NCBI GenBank assembly: GCA_039000515.1
Contig: JBCFYV010000522.1
Span: 1-64,000 of the forward strand
From: Timema cristinae
Taxonomy: Eukaryota; Arthropoda; Insecta; Phasmatodea; Timematidae
Direction of reading: 5' to 3'
Length of the DNA: 64,000 nt
Made by a program: the position numbers and the translations under genes. Below the pieces are notes generated by a model, which searched no databases, had not been told where the DNA came from, and was given only the letters and a program-made list of their open reading frames with translations. Of this stretch, positions 22,779-31,900 are shown piece by piece (position 1 is the first letter of the stretch; each line of letters begins with the position of its first letter).

Positions 22779-23059
22779 GTGACCTGGTGGTCTAGGGGTA
22801 AGGTGTCGGACTTCTGTGCTGGGGTCCGGAGTTCAATCCTAGGTCCCGGCACAGATTTATCTGATTACCAAACCCTTCCTTCACCTCTGACGTGTATTAA
22901 TCACAACTTGTGAATGTGGGGAATACCAGGCCTACATCGTGGTTCGGATTCTACATTTCATCTCACAATCACTCTACCATTACACATTAGCGTAAATGCG
23001 TTAAACCGAACGGGTAGTAAGACGTGGTTCTTGATTATAATAATATAATAATATTATAA
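22779..23059 (+). mobile_element. tRNA-derived SINE, head type 1, second copy
   Basis: Same organisation as 20607-20898: tgacctggtggtctagggg, B-box agttcaatcc, the body phrase ccttccttcacctctgac, and the tail cgaacgggtagtaagacg followed by an irregular AAT-rich end. It has an extra 14 or so bases after the body phrase (gtgtattaatcaca) compared with the first copy. An imperfect repeat (attggaagttatt before, aatggaagattt after) may be the duplication. Confidence 0.8.
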
Positions 23060-23639
23060 TGGAAGATTTGAAAAATAGACATTCCTGATCTACAGAAATT
23101 ATCTGTAGCTGCAGCAGAGTTTTGAATGTAAAAAAAAATAGAAAAGATAGTCAAAATAATGATTATTGAAGAGGGCAAAGTTTAGTTACATTAATTTGCT
23201 AACGAATTCAAACTAGAACATGAATATTGGTTTAATTATTTACTATGATTATAGAATTCAATATGAAATATTAATTGCGATAAAGATATTGAGGAAAAAA
23301 TGTTGAGAAATTTTTAGTGAGATATAAACACTTTAACTAATCTACACAGATATATTTGAATAAAAGTGGATCATTATTGATTTTACATATATGATTGGAT
23401 ATAAAATATAATTAAAACAACACATTAAAAATGTGAGTCAGGTCACTCTACATTCACAAGAAAAATATAACACAATAAAATTAATTTAACATAACTAAAC
23501 CATATAGACAGTGTATCAATGACTAGGAGAACAATAATTGGTTGTCATATAATTAAAGGGTTAATTAGAAAAATAATTGAACTGTAAAGTTAATAAAATG
23601 TTGAATAAATGAGTTATTGAATTCTAATCCTTATCTGAA
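23060..23639. other. AT-rich non-coding stretch
   Basis: About 580 bases, very AT-rich, with no coding signal and no repeat recognised. Confidence 0.5.
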
Positions 23640-24915
23640 TTCCCATGCTCCTTTTACAGGCATCGTAGAGACTGCCTTATTTTGAATTTTTACATGTTTC
23701 GGCACTCTACCCCGCCATCATCAGGACTAAATCAAAGAAAAAAAGCAATAGGTTATGGTCCAAGTAACTGGGCGTTGGACAACAAGAAAAAACAAGGTGG
23801 AAAAAAAAGATGGGAATTAACTATGAAAATTATCCAATGTAAAGAATGAAATATTATATTTACCATTATATACTGCCTGAGTGAGTTGCTCTAGTTGATA
23901 CCAGAATCAAACTGATTAAAAACATGAACGGTTGTGTGATTGAAAACTAAGGTGTATAGTTTAGAAACGTATTGAAAGTCATAGATAATGAAACAACATT
24001 AAAGGAGGTGAGAGATGACTTGATGTAAGTGTATATATAAATTGTTAATAGATAGATGAAATAAATAAATAGGTGTGGAAACAGAAAATTGAAAATGAGA
24101 ATGAGAATGAGGAAAAACGGAAGGTCAAAATCTTCACGACACTGGCCCGAACAGGTCATTAACTACTGGATGGAAGGGCAGGAACATAGGTTATTTTAAT
24201 CTGCTATGTTGGGGAAGTTTTCTTAAAGTGTTGATTAGGGTTTGATTTTCAAATTGTGTTTGTTAGTTAAGGACGTTTTTGTTGTTGAGTATTGCGGTTT
24301 GGATGAAAATGTTTTCTGCATTGTTCATAGCTGTACCTTTGGAAGAGCTGTAGAGTATTTTCATACAATTTTCCATGGGGGTGGGTTGATGACCAGAAAT
24401 TTTGAGATTTTCCGAGAATTTGGATTTGTTTCTGTCGTATTTGAAATCACTTATGTGTTCAGAAAACCTGGTTGAAATTCGGCGCCCACTTTGGCCTATG
24501 TATACACTATTGCATTGACAGGTGAGTTGGTAGGTGCCACTTTTTTGATATTGGCTTGTCTTATTTAGATTGGAATTGTTAATAATTTTTCTTATATTGT
24601 TGTCGGTACTATAAGCTATGTTAAGTTTGTGTTTTGGAAGATATTGGAGATGTTGTGAATTTCTTTCTTAGTATAGTTGAATTTAATCTATTTACTTTTA
24701 CTATTAGGCGTGGCATTGGAGGAATAAGAGTAGCTGTGCGCTTTTTGTTTCTGGAGGATTCGGTACACTAAAAAATGAGAATATCCATTGGTAATGGCAA
24801 GCTGTTTGATATTAAGTTCAAGTTTGTAATTCTTTTTATTTAAAGGTATATGAAGTAGTCTGTATATGGGGCTGTTAAAGGCAGCTCTTTTATGAGTGGA
24901 GGGGGGGTTAGAATA
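23640..24915 (-). mobile_element. Penelope-like retroelement, 3' part (minus strand)
   Basis: The minus strand holds the last part of a Penelope-like element: the end of the RT region, a GIY-YIG endonuclease (stop at 24263-24265) and a 3' region down to about 23640. That region contains, on the plus strand at 23697-23727, the phrase cggcactctaccccgccatc, which on the minus strand reads as the cctgatgatggcgggg type wording often seen at Penelope ends. Beyond about 24915 the match stops where a Harbinger relic begins, so the element is 5'-truncated. Confidence 0.7.
24263..24900 (-). pseudogene. Penelope-like ORF: RT C-terminal region and GIY-YIG endonuclease
   Basis: Reading the minus strand from 24900, STHKRAAFNSPIYRLLHIPL is a typical phrase at the end of Penelope RTs. 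Then a frame change falls near 24610-24690. After it comes LQYLPKHKLNIAYSTD, and the GIY-YIG core with GTYQLTC and SVYIGQSGR (Tyr, Gly, Arg kept), a conserved EH in RFSEHISDF, and AENIFIQ with a candidate catalytic Glu. A TAA at 24263-24265 ends the frame. About 210 residues remain of a usual 700 or so. In Penelope elements this nuclease opens the target DNA. Confidence 0.7.
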
Positions 24916-24934
24916 ATTGGGAATAATTGTATCA

Positions 24935-25086
24935 TTGTGTGTGGTGGGTTAATTATTTACGCTTGGACGAAGAAACCTACACTGAATTGTTTAAAATGGC
25001 GATTCCACAAATTAAAAGAATATACACTGGATTGAGAAAAGCAGTAACATCTTATGAACGCTTTAGTGCCACGGTTCATCTCCCTC
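24935..25086 (+). pseudogene. PIF/Harbinger transposase relic (N-terminal region)
   Basis: The frame gives VNYLRLDEETYTELFKMAIP and then a QIKRIYTGLRKAVTSYERFS phrase. This is the N-terminal segment of Harbinger transposases (HARBI1/ALP1 type), where the usual wording is NYLRMD-x2-TY and I-x-K-x-DT-x-MR-x-AI-x3-ER. It corresponds closely to 63850-64000 in this window. The match ends at about 25086, where an I-A fragment begins. No DDE residues are included. Confidence 0.65.
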
Positions 25087-25490
25087 GTGGGGTGTTTGGT
25101 TGTCATGTTTTTAGACCTAAAGGGTTATGTTCGGCGTGGGGTCTTACTCACCTGGCACAAGCTGTGGTCCATCAGGGACGGTGTGTCGCCATGGCTCTCT
25201 TTTATACGAAAGTCTAGAAAAGAGGAGGCCCATAGTTCATTGACTCATGAGTTTTTATTGAGAGGGGACCCACCCCCAGTGTGTGAGTTTTGCGATACTC
25301 CCCTTAGTGTGTACCACATTTTGGTGGAGTGTCGTAAATATGCCCTATTCACCTGGCTCTTGATTTTAAAGGTGACTTTAGTATTTTATTACGTGAGTCA
25401 GTTGCTTACTCCGTTTTATAAGCCAGGCAAACCTTTTAAACTCCATTTGTGTCGCTTTTATAAACCAATGGTGCAATCGTAAATATAGCA
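25087..25490 (+). mobile_element. I-A LINE fragment, copy e (RNase H end only)
   Basis: The codons after VMFLDLKGYVRRGVL through CEFC-x8-H-x4-C match the extreme C-terminus of ORF2 in I-A. An internal deletion of about 60 bases (after acctggcac) and small indels are present. There is no 3' UTR or AAT tail, so both ends are missing. It abuts the Harbinger relic directly. Confidence 0.75.
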
Positions 25491-25525
25491 GTGCCGTATT
25501 GCAAGGCCTTAGCCTACACTGATTC

Positions 25526-25535
25526 TAGAGATAAA
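25526..25535. repeat. Target-site duplication, SINE type 2
   Basis: tagagataaa is repeated at 25793-25802 on the other side of the SINE. Confidence 0.75.
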
Positions 25536-25792
25536 TTTTATTTAGCACTGCGTCTTACTACCCGTTCGGGTTGTACGCTTTAAGTACTAATTACGCTAAT
25601 GGATTAGGAATTGGTAAGGTTGAATTAGAGGAAGTGAACCCGCATTTGCGTGGAGGGAGAGTGGAAAACCATTTAGGAAAAACCACCCCCAGTTCACTCG
25701 ACCGAGATTCGAACCTCGGATCTCCCCGTCCTCGGTGGTAGAGCTCAACATGACTCTAGCGCGTTAGCCAACTACGCCACCGAGGCGGGTTA
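25536..25792 (-). mobile_element. tRNA-derived SINE, head type 2 (minus strand)
   Basis: On the minus strand the head reads cctcggtggcgtagttggct with an A-box and ggttcgaatctc as B-box. The body follows (aaatggttttccact, gcgggttcacttcc, ttaccaattcctaatccatt). The 3' tail reads acccgaacgggtagtaagac and gcagtgct, the same tail as in the type 1 SINEs. Ten-base duplications flank it. Confidence 0.85.
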
Positions 25793-25802
25793 TAGAGATA
25801 AA

Positions 25803-25965
25803 GGTCCGAAAGTGTTTTTTAGATAGAATGCAATAATTTTCCTGAAACAATCAAAATCGTTATTTTCTGGTTGAGTTTGATTCAGTGTTTCAGAAATTGA
25901 TTTTAATTCTTTCAAGGCCTTGTATGTACCTGCTGGTCCAGTTTTTTCTGTCATTGTACTTGGAG
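25803..25965. other. Short unassigned AT-rich stretch
   Basis: Between the SINE and the left TIR of the pogo element. No feature seen. Confidence 0.4.
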
Positions 25966-25967
25966 TA

Positions 25968-25993
25968 GGGTAAAGTAGCCTAATTCCGTGATA
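25968..25993 (+). repeat. pogo element left TIR
   Basis: The 26-bp terminal inverted repeat has as inner part aattccgtgata, which also recurs just inside the element. Confidence 0.85.
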
Positions 25994-26155
25994 ATATTAG
26001 GTTGAGATGATATTTTTCCCATGAAATTTGAGCTAAAAAAAAAATATTTCAAGTAACTTAAAGTTTGAAGTTTTTATTAGTTGTTTATAAAATATTAACC
26101 TATTTTATTAATTTTTTTGAATGGAAATACATTGTTATTATAAACATATAGCAAG

Positions 26156-26240
26156 GTCCTTATTACGTGATAAGTGTCCTAATTCCGTGATACATTGTTC
26201 CTTATTCCGTGACAAGCACCTTAACACCGTGATATTTATT
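26156..26240 (+). repeat. Subterminal repeats of the pogo element
   Basis: Four units of a phrase close to ccttattccgtgata sit in tandem with about 20-base spacing: near 26158 (ccttattacgtgata), 26180 (cctaattccgtgata), 26201 (ccttattccgtgaca) and 26219 (ccttaacaccgtgata). The same phrase forms the inner half of both TIRs. Such repeats are often transposase binding sites; binding here is inferred. Confidence 0.75.
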
Positions 26241-26299
26241 ACCTTGCTAAAACTATGGACTATGGAGGTTATTTATATGTTACAATGAAGTTTTTTACA

Positions 26300-27972
26300 C
26301 TACTCATTATCAGTTGAGCTGTCATTTGCACAATTTAAGCACATAAAAACATCTTCACCATAGTCAACGTGAAGACCCTCACACCCGTAATGGGACCACT
26401 GCAGACAAAAGCAGCATTCTATCCACTTTGCACCTGTTTTATGGTCCAAGTCATACTGATAATCTTTCTGACAAACCGAACAAATATATTGCTCATCATT
26501 AGACTCTTCTTTTCTTTGTGTTCTTGACCATGTTTTAAGTTGACTTGTAGACGGTTTTGGCTGACTTGCTGATGGAGAAACGGTATGAACTTTAACGGAT
26601 TGTTTTCTTCTATTGTTGGTTTGGCGTGGGATTGAATTGCTACACCTGGGTATCGAGAGTAATTTAGTCATACCTCCCGACTCATTGTTGGTTTCATTTG
26701 TGACATTGAGATCAGTGACTACTGAAGGAGCAAGAGCTTCAGGTGCAATAGAGTTTCTATTGAATGGATATATCCCACTTTTCCTGAAACCAGATCTGAT
26801 GATTTGCGGGGTAAAACTTCTCTCATAGGCTGGATTGAAAAGTGAATGAAAGTCATATCTGCTGGGAGTCTTTCCTGGATTTTTCTTCATTTGATCCTCA
26901 AGTTCAGTTTTCCATGATGCTTTTAATGAAGCAAAAACACTAACATCAAGTGGTTGAAGTAGGTGAGTGGTGTGAGAAGGAAATGTCATTAAAATTATTT
27001 GATTTTTTTCAGCCATTTCAAGTGCTTCTGGTGATAAGTGGGATGCGTGAGAATCCATAAGTAACAAAACCGGTCTTGCTGGAGGAAGAAGGTCAATAAA
27101 TGATTCTAGCCATTTAAAAAAATAGTCACTATTTATCCACCCTTTAGGAGTCACTCCAACTGTTGCATCACAATGTGCTCCTGTTTTCAAAGCTGGAATA
27201 TTTTGAACACCTTTGAATAGAATTAACAAAGGACCACTTTTTCCAGCAGCATTTGCACAAGCCAAGACAGTTGTTGTGTAGTGCCTCGTTCTGCATAAAC
27301 ACGTCGGTAGATATATTTTTTACCAACACTTGTGACAACCTTTGATCCAGAAGCTGGTACAAACGTCAATCCTGTCTCATCGCAGTTCCAAATTCTTTGT
27401 TGTGAATCAGCAAGCCCATGTTCAGTGATCATCTTCTCTAAACAATCGTAAAACTCTTGAATAAGAACTGGGTTGGCACATGATGCACGATACCTCGAAA
27501 GATTTTCTGGCTTTCTCAGAGTCAAATTGAATCTTTGACGAAAACCTTTGAACCACTTCTTTCCTGCTGCTTTGTTTTCAACATTAAAAAAAGCTGCTTT
27601 CCCACTTTTATCTGCTAATTTATAAGCAAGTTTTCTTATTTGTAGTGTGGTAAGACCAAATCCAAGTTCTTGCATTTTAATGACGTAGCTGCAAAGATGA
27701 GTTTCCTCTTCTGAACTTAGAACAAAAGGCTTCCCAACTTTTCCCATGTTGAATGTTTTTAGAGTCACACCATCAAAATTAGTTGACTTGCTTGCTTTAA
27801 AAACATTGTCTTTTAATGTTGACCATGGCACACCATAAAATTTAGAACTTTTGTAAATACTCCAATTGTCTTCTAAAACTGATCGTACTGCTTGCTCCAG
27901 TGTCTTTGTATTATAATCTTTAGAAGAATCTGGTTTACTCTTTGATTTAAGTTTTTTTTTTGATCCATCCAT
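26300..27972 (-). pseudogene. pogo-type transposase with C-terminal PHD-type finger (one frameshift)
   Basis: The start at 27972 (MDGSKKKLKS) is basic. Residues about 20-60 fit a psq-type helix-turn-helix, followed by a CENPB-like DNA-binding region to about 150. The DDE core has NCDETG (first Asp), LLLMDSHASHL (second) and LLQPLDVSVF (third Asp). The last 60 residues carry C-x2-C, C-x2-C, H-x2-C and C-x2-C (CSVC, CCFC, HYGC, CLNC), a PHD-type zinc finger. Two extra bases near 27265 (acacaacaac where acaacaac would keep frame) split the gene into 27223-27972 and 26300-27265. Without this the protein has about 560 residues. PHD fingers usually bind histone tails, so this one might guide integration; that is inference. 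Confidence 0.85.
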
Positions 27973-28474
27973 TTTTAATATCTGTTGGTTAAAGATATAA
28001 ATAGATTTTAGTATAAATATATTAAAGCAATTATAAAATAGTAAATATTACTTAAGTATTTGTAGTAAAAACTGAAAATAATAATCTTGAACCCAAACAC
28101 ACAAGAAATACGAAAAAAAAACGAAAATTATTTATAAAATGCGAAAGGCTCTAAATTTCTTAATAAGAATTTATATCATAAAAAATTTTACACAAATATG
28201 TTCATCAATCAAATACTTACGATAAAAACAAAATATATTAATAATAAACAAAGAGTTATCACTGAAAAAAATAATTAAATCAACACACCTTTAATAACAC
28301 TGCATAAATAAACACTTTTTCGCAAAGTCATTCTCAGTTACAGTTAGTGTCAAAAGTTGCTACCAGAATGCGATCCTAAATTAAAACTAATTTCCAAGCA
28401 ACTGCTGCTATCTGTTGATGATCCAAAAATATTTTAAAAAGGTTCCTATTTCCATGATAAAATTTTTAGTAAAC

Positions 28475-28500
28475 TATCACGGAATAAGGGTACTTTACCA
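28475..28500 (-). repeat. pogo element right TIR
   Basis: Reverse complement of the left TIR with a few mismatches, followed by the TA duplication at 28501-28502. Confidence 0.85.
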
Positions 28501-28599
28501 TATTTGTTAAATTCTCAAAGGTGACAAAATTTCCTCATTGACTACATTTTTCATTAATAGAAATTGTGTTTCAGAATCTTCTCTTCTCGGAAATAAAAT

Positions 28600-29171
28600 T
28601 GTTTAGTATAATTTACAATTGAATGAAAACTAAAGAAGCCTCTGGAGGACCAGTGTTACGAACACGGATAAATGAACTGTATGGTGGAAAGGAAATTGAT
28701 AGAGGCAACTCACCTTCACTTTATGTGGTATAACTGGCAGTGTCCTGGCGCAGTCTTCTTCAACAACACACACGAAATAAAAATCTAGATCACTTCCGGG
28801 TGAAGGGTTTACGGAACCTTATCACTTTGTCTTGATCGAGTCTCCGTGCACGGCACAAATTAATCAACACACTAAAAACTCCACGCCAGCGACACTTGGC
28901 AGGAAAACATTAATCATATAGTGGTCCAGGTATGGTCTTTGTTGCCTCCTAGAGTGGGGAAGGTTAATGTTAGATATGAAAAAACCAAACAAACAGAACT
29001 AAACCTCAACAATAACAATCAAAAAACTCACAAACCAAAAACAAAAAAAACAGTTCAATGTCGAGGCATAGAGAATCTAGATAAAAGGAGCACTATTCAA
29101 AGATATAACATAGAGGAATGAAAATGAAGTATAGGATTAGTAATATTCGTCAAACAATAGAAAACTATACA
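28600..29171 (-). repeat. BEL/Pao 3' LTR (left in window)
   Basis: 572 bp, beginning tgtttagtataattt and ending actataca in plus-strand reading, so TG…CA bounded. It is about 95% identical to 34689-35251. Since the genes run on the minus strand this is the 3' LTR. Confidence 0.85.
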
Positions 29172-29275
29172 AAAATACCGCCCACCAAAAACTAAAATAG
29201 TTTTTTAAGAACAACAAACCAGCAACAAAGATATGAACAGAATAATATTATAGGAGAATGTATCCTTCCTATTGA

Positions 29276-29566
29276 TTAGGAAGTGGACATAATTTTACAA
29301 CCGGTCGTTTGAGGGTCCCGTGCTCGGTGCGGACACTTACGGACTCTCGTTATCCCATCCCTTCCAGGGTACACCTCTGCTACTCTTCCGAGCAGCCACC
29401 TGAGTGGGGGAAGATTGTCTTCCTTTATCAAGACTAACTGTCCTTCTTGTAAATTGACCTTGTTTGTAGTCCATTTTTGTCGCTGTTGGAGAGTATGGAT
29501 ATATTCCCTTGACCATCTTTGCCAAAAGTGCTGATAGGCTTGTTGTATCAACTGCCAGCGTTTCAA
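29276..29566 (-). pseudogene. BEL/Pao DUF5641 domain at the C-terminus of Pol
   Basis: The minus-strand frame gives RWQLIQQAYQHFWQRWSREY, then a QEGQLVLIKEDNLPPLRW phrase and GRVAEVYPGRDGITRV. This is the DUF5641 wording found right after the integrase in BEL/Pao elements. The frame runs 96 codons and then continues in another frame. Its role is not established; it is taken to be part of the integrase C-terminal region. Confidence 0.8.
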
Positions 29567-29597
29567 CCTGTTGGTAGGTAGCTCAGTTACGATCTCC

Positions 29598-30439
29598 TCA
29601 GGTGGTCTGGTTGAGAGAATGACCCACTATGAAATGTCCTGGTGTCAATGGATCAAGGTCATTCGGATCCGCAGAGAGAGCACAAAGAGGCCTTGAATTT
29701 AGCACGGCTTCAATTTGAATGAAGAGCGTGGAGAGGCTTTCAAAGGTAAGTGTCTGATCACCCACCACTCGCTTTAGGTGAGTTTTTGCCGACTTGATAC
29801 CAGCCTCCCATAGTCCACCAAAATGTGGAGCTGAAGGTGGTTGAAATGCCAATTTATGCCTTGGACCGAAAGTTTATCTGTTACCACTTTGGTTTCGGTA
29901 TGGGATTCTAGATGCCTTTGTATTTCTGTAAAATGGCGCTTGGCACCTACAAAGTTTGTGCCACAGTCGCTATAAATGTTGAGCACATACCCCGACGGGA
30001 AATAAACCGAAGAACGGCATCAAGAAGGCCCTTGTGCTTAAGTCTGATACCACCTCAAGGTGCACTGCCTTAGTTGCCAAGCACACAAACAAACATAAAT
30101 AAGCCTTGAGCACCTTAGAATTCCTTAATTCAGATGATTTTATCTGGAAGGGTCCTCCATAATCCACTCCAACTCGCACAAATGGTCTTGATTGCTGCAC
30201 ACGCATTGCTGGGAGGTCCCCCATGAATGGTTGGAGAGCAGTGCCTTAAATCGAAAACATCTCATACACTTGAAGATCCGGGTTTTTATAACAGTGCGTG
30301 CTGAGAGAATCCAGTACTGGTCTTGAATGAGTGAGTGGGTTGTTCGAAGTCCAGCATGAAAATGAGATACATGGTAGTGATCAACAATGATATCGGTGAT
30401 ATGACTTTTTAGGCAACAGAAGAGGATGTTTTGTGTCAT
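29598..30439 (-). pseudogene. BEL/Pao integrase (fragmented)
   Basis: Four overlapping minus-strand frames make up the integrase in order. The zinc-binding part has HYHVSHFHAGLRTTHSLI and CMRCF (HHCC). The catalytic core has VGVDYGGPF with the first Asp, IYSDCGTNFVGA with the second, and [13 protein letters not shown] with the Glu. Then comes EAVLNSRPL. Frames change near 30180, 29975 and 29800. The function would be insertion of the cDNA; the gene as read is broken, mainly by single-base shifts. Confidence 0.8.
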
Positions 30440-30563
30440 TTCCGCAGTGAAGAGTGTCTCAAGCGACCTCCTACCTCAATAGGCCCTCTGGTTTGAGAAC
30501 GGGTTTTGGCCCCTCACGCGGGGTGAACATTCCCGGCCCTTCTTTATTTCTTCAAGTTCTGAC

Positions 30564-30818
30564 TCAAACGCCTGTTGTTGAATTGTTTGATACATAACAT
30601 GCGGGCCGTCTTGAGCTCCTTGGACAACAATGGGCCTTTACAACGATCTTTGATTCTTTACTTTGGAGTTCTGAATAAACCGTGCTAAAAATGCGATGAC
30701 TCGTTGCAGCTTTACCCATGATGAGAAAACGTTTGTGAAGGTCTGCCCACCAAGTATTCACTTCTGCTACTAGACTGGTAACCCTTACAATCTTTAATTC
30801 AGTAACTCTACCTGGCAA
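30564..30818 (-). pseudogene. BEL/Pao Pol linker between RNase H and integrase
   Basis: The frame (TELKIVRVTSLVAEVNTWW…) falls exactly between the RNase H and integrase pieces of the same element and has the hydrophobic-basic pattern of that linker. No catalytic motif is expected. Confidence 0.5.
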
Positions 30819-30858
30819 GTCACCTCAGGCAGCTTGGGCCAACTACTAATGGGTTGTT

Positions 30859-31083
30859 TCACCACTCTGGTCCTGTCCACCAGATGTGGAAATTTGTCAA
30901 CTCTTCAGGATGTAAGCCTCTAGATGCACAATCAGCCGGATTTGAATTTAGATGGGACATGTCTCCAATGTTGTGTGGTATTGCTGCTTGAATTTGGGCT
31001 ACCTGTTGGCAACGAATTTTTAAAAAGGGATGTGGGACGTTTGAATCCATGCCAAAACGATGGTAATCTGACCAAGTATACAC
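30859..31083 (-). pseudogene. BEL/Pao RNase H region (fragment)
   Basis: The minus-strand frame has WSDYHRFGMDSN (usual WTDS…LAWI), VAQIQAAIPHNI and then NPADCASRGLHPEEL and WWTGPEW. The NPAD-ASRG and WW-GP-W phrases are typical of the region after RNase H in BEL/Pao Pol. Confidence 0.75.
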
Positions 31084-31639
31084 ATGACACCTGTAATCGT
31101 TTTAAGGTTTGCTGCACCCACTCCATAAGTATGGTTAACTGGGGGCCCCACAAAGCTCAAAGCCTGGAAGAGATAAAACTCTTAACCGAGCTACTCTTGA
31201 TTTTGTTAAAAGTTTTTTAAATTGAATTTCTCCATTGCCCTGGTATTCGAAGATAGACGACTGCTCATATCTTTGAAATCAATCACAAAATCCATAAGCT
31301 GGCAATTAATACTCACTGGTTGGTAGAAATCTGTTTATTTGACATTTTTAAGAACAGAAAGTTTGAACAAAACCTTTGCCACCCTTGTCCAGCTCTGGTG
31401 GAAGTTTCATCCCAATCATTCTTTGGTCCACAAAATTCATGAACGCCTTAGCCCAAACACACTGGGATACCACCCCACAATCAAAACCTAGCATATTGGG
31501 GAAGAATCCCCTTCGTTACGTAATCTCAGGGGATGTACATATAAGAAATTTAAATCTAATTGGGGTCCCATTAGCCTAATTTCTTAATTATTTGATCTCC
31601 ACTTCTTCAAACATGGGGGAACTTCACTTTCATTTGTAT

Positions 31640-31900
31640 CCTCTTTAAACTTCAGGGTGGTTCAAACCATTTTCTAAGTTGGAAGCCTCCTAAGCTTCCT
31701 TCAATCAGCTCGGTTTTGTAAACTAGAGCGATTCCACTAATCGCCCATGCTATTCATCAACAAAAAATTCCTTACTTTGGACTGGGCACACAGGGTAACA
31801 AGTTTTTCATCAGAAGCGAGTTGACGAAAGGGATCGCATCGCAGTAGGGGCTGAAGATACACCTAAGTCACAGTATTTCATTGAATCTTGAATCTGGTTG
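31640..31900 (-). pseudogene. BEL/Pao reverse transcriptase remnant
   Basis: Only short runs in three shifting frames can be read. RQLASDEKL lies near 31815. An active-site-like FVDE phrase is near 31750-31765, where YVDD is expected. LGGFQLRKW lies near 31665-31690. These three in this order and spacing are what BEL/Pao RTs show (RQLA-DE, YVDD, GGF-LRKW). The rest of the RT cannot be followed because frame changes every few codons. Confidence 0.55.

Larger units (their letters stand above)
25968..28500 (-). mobile_element. pogo-type DNA transposon, complete with TIRs and TA duplication
   Basis: A 2.53 kb element. TIRs are 25968-25993 (gggtaaagtagcctaattcc…) and 28475-28500 (the reverse complement, about three mismatches in 26). 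Each is flanked by TA (25966-25967 and 28501-28502), the duplication expected for the Tc1/mariner-pogo superfamily. Inside, a minus-strand transposase fills 26300-27972. Non-coding parts are the AT-rich 27973-28474 and the subterminal repeats at 26156-26240. The structure is complete, so it transposed as a unit; one frameshift may have inactivated it. Confidence 0.9.

Noticed and set aside
28921..29121. 66-codon plus-strand ORF rich in Lys and Asn
   Set aside because: It lies inside the BEL/Pao LTR, on the strand opposite to its genes, and reflects the A-rich sequence.
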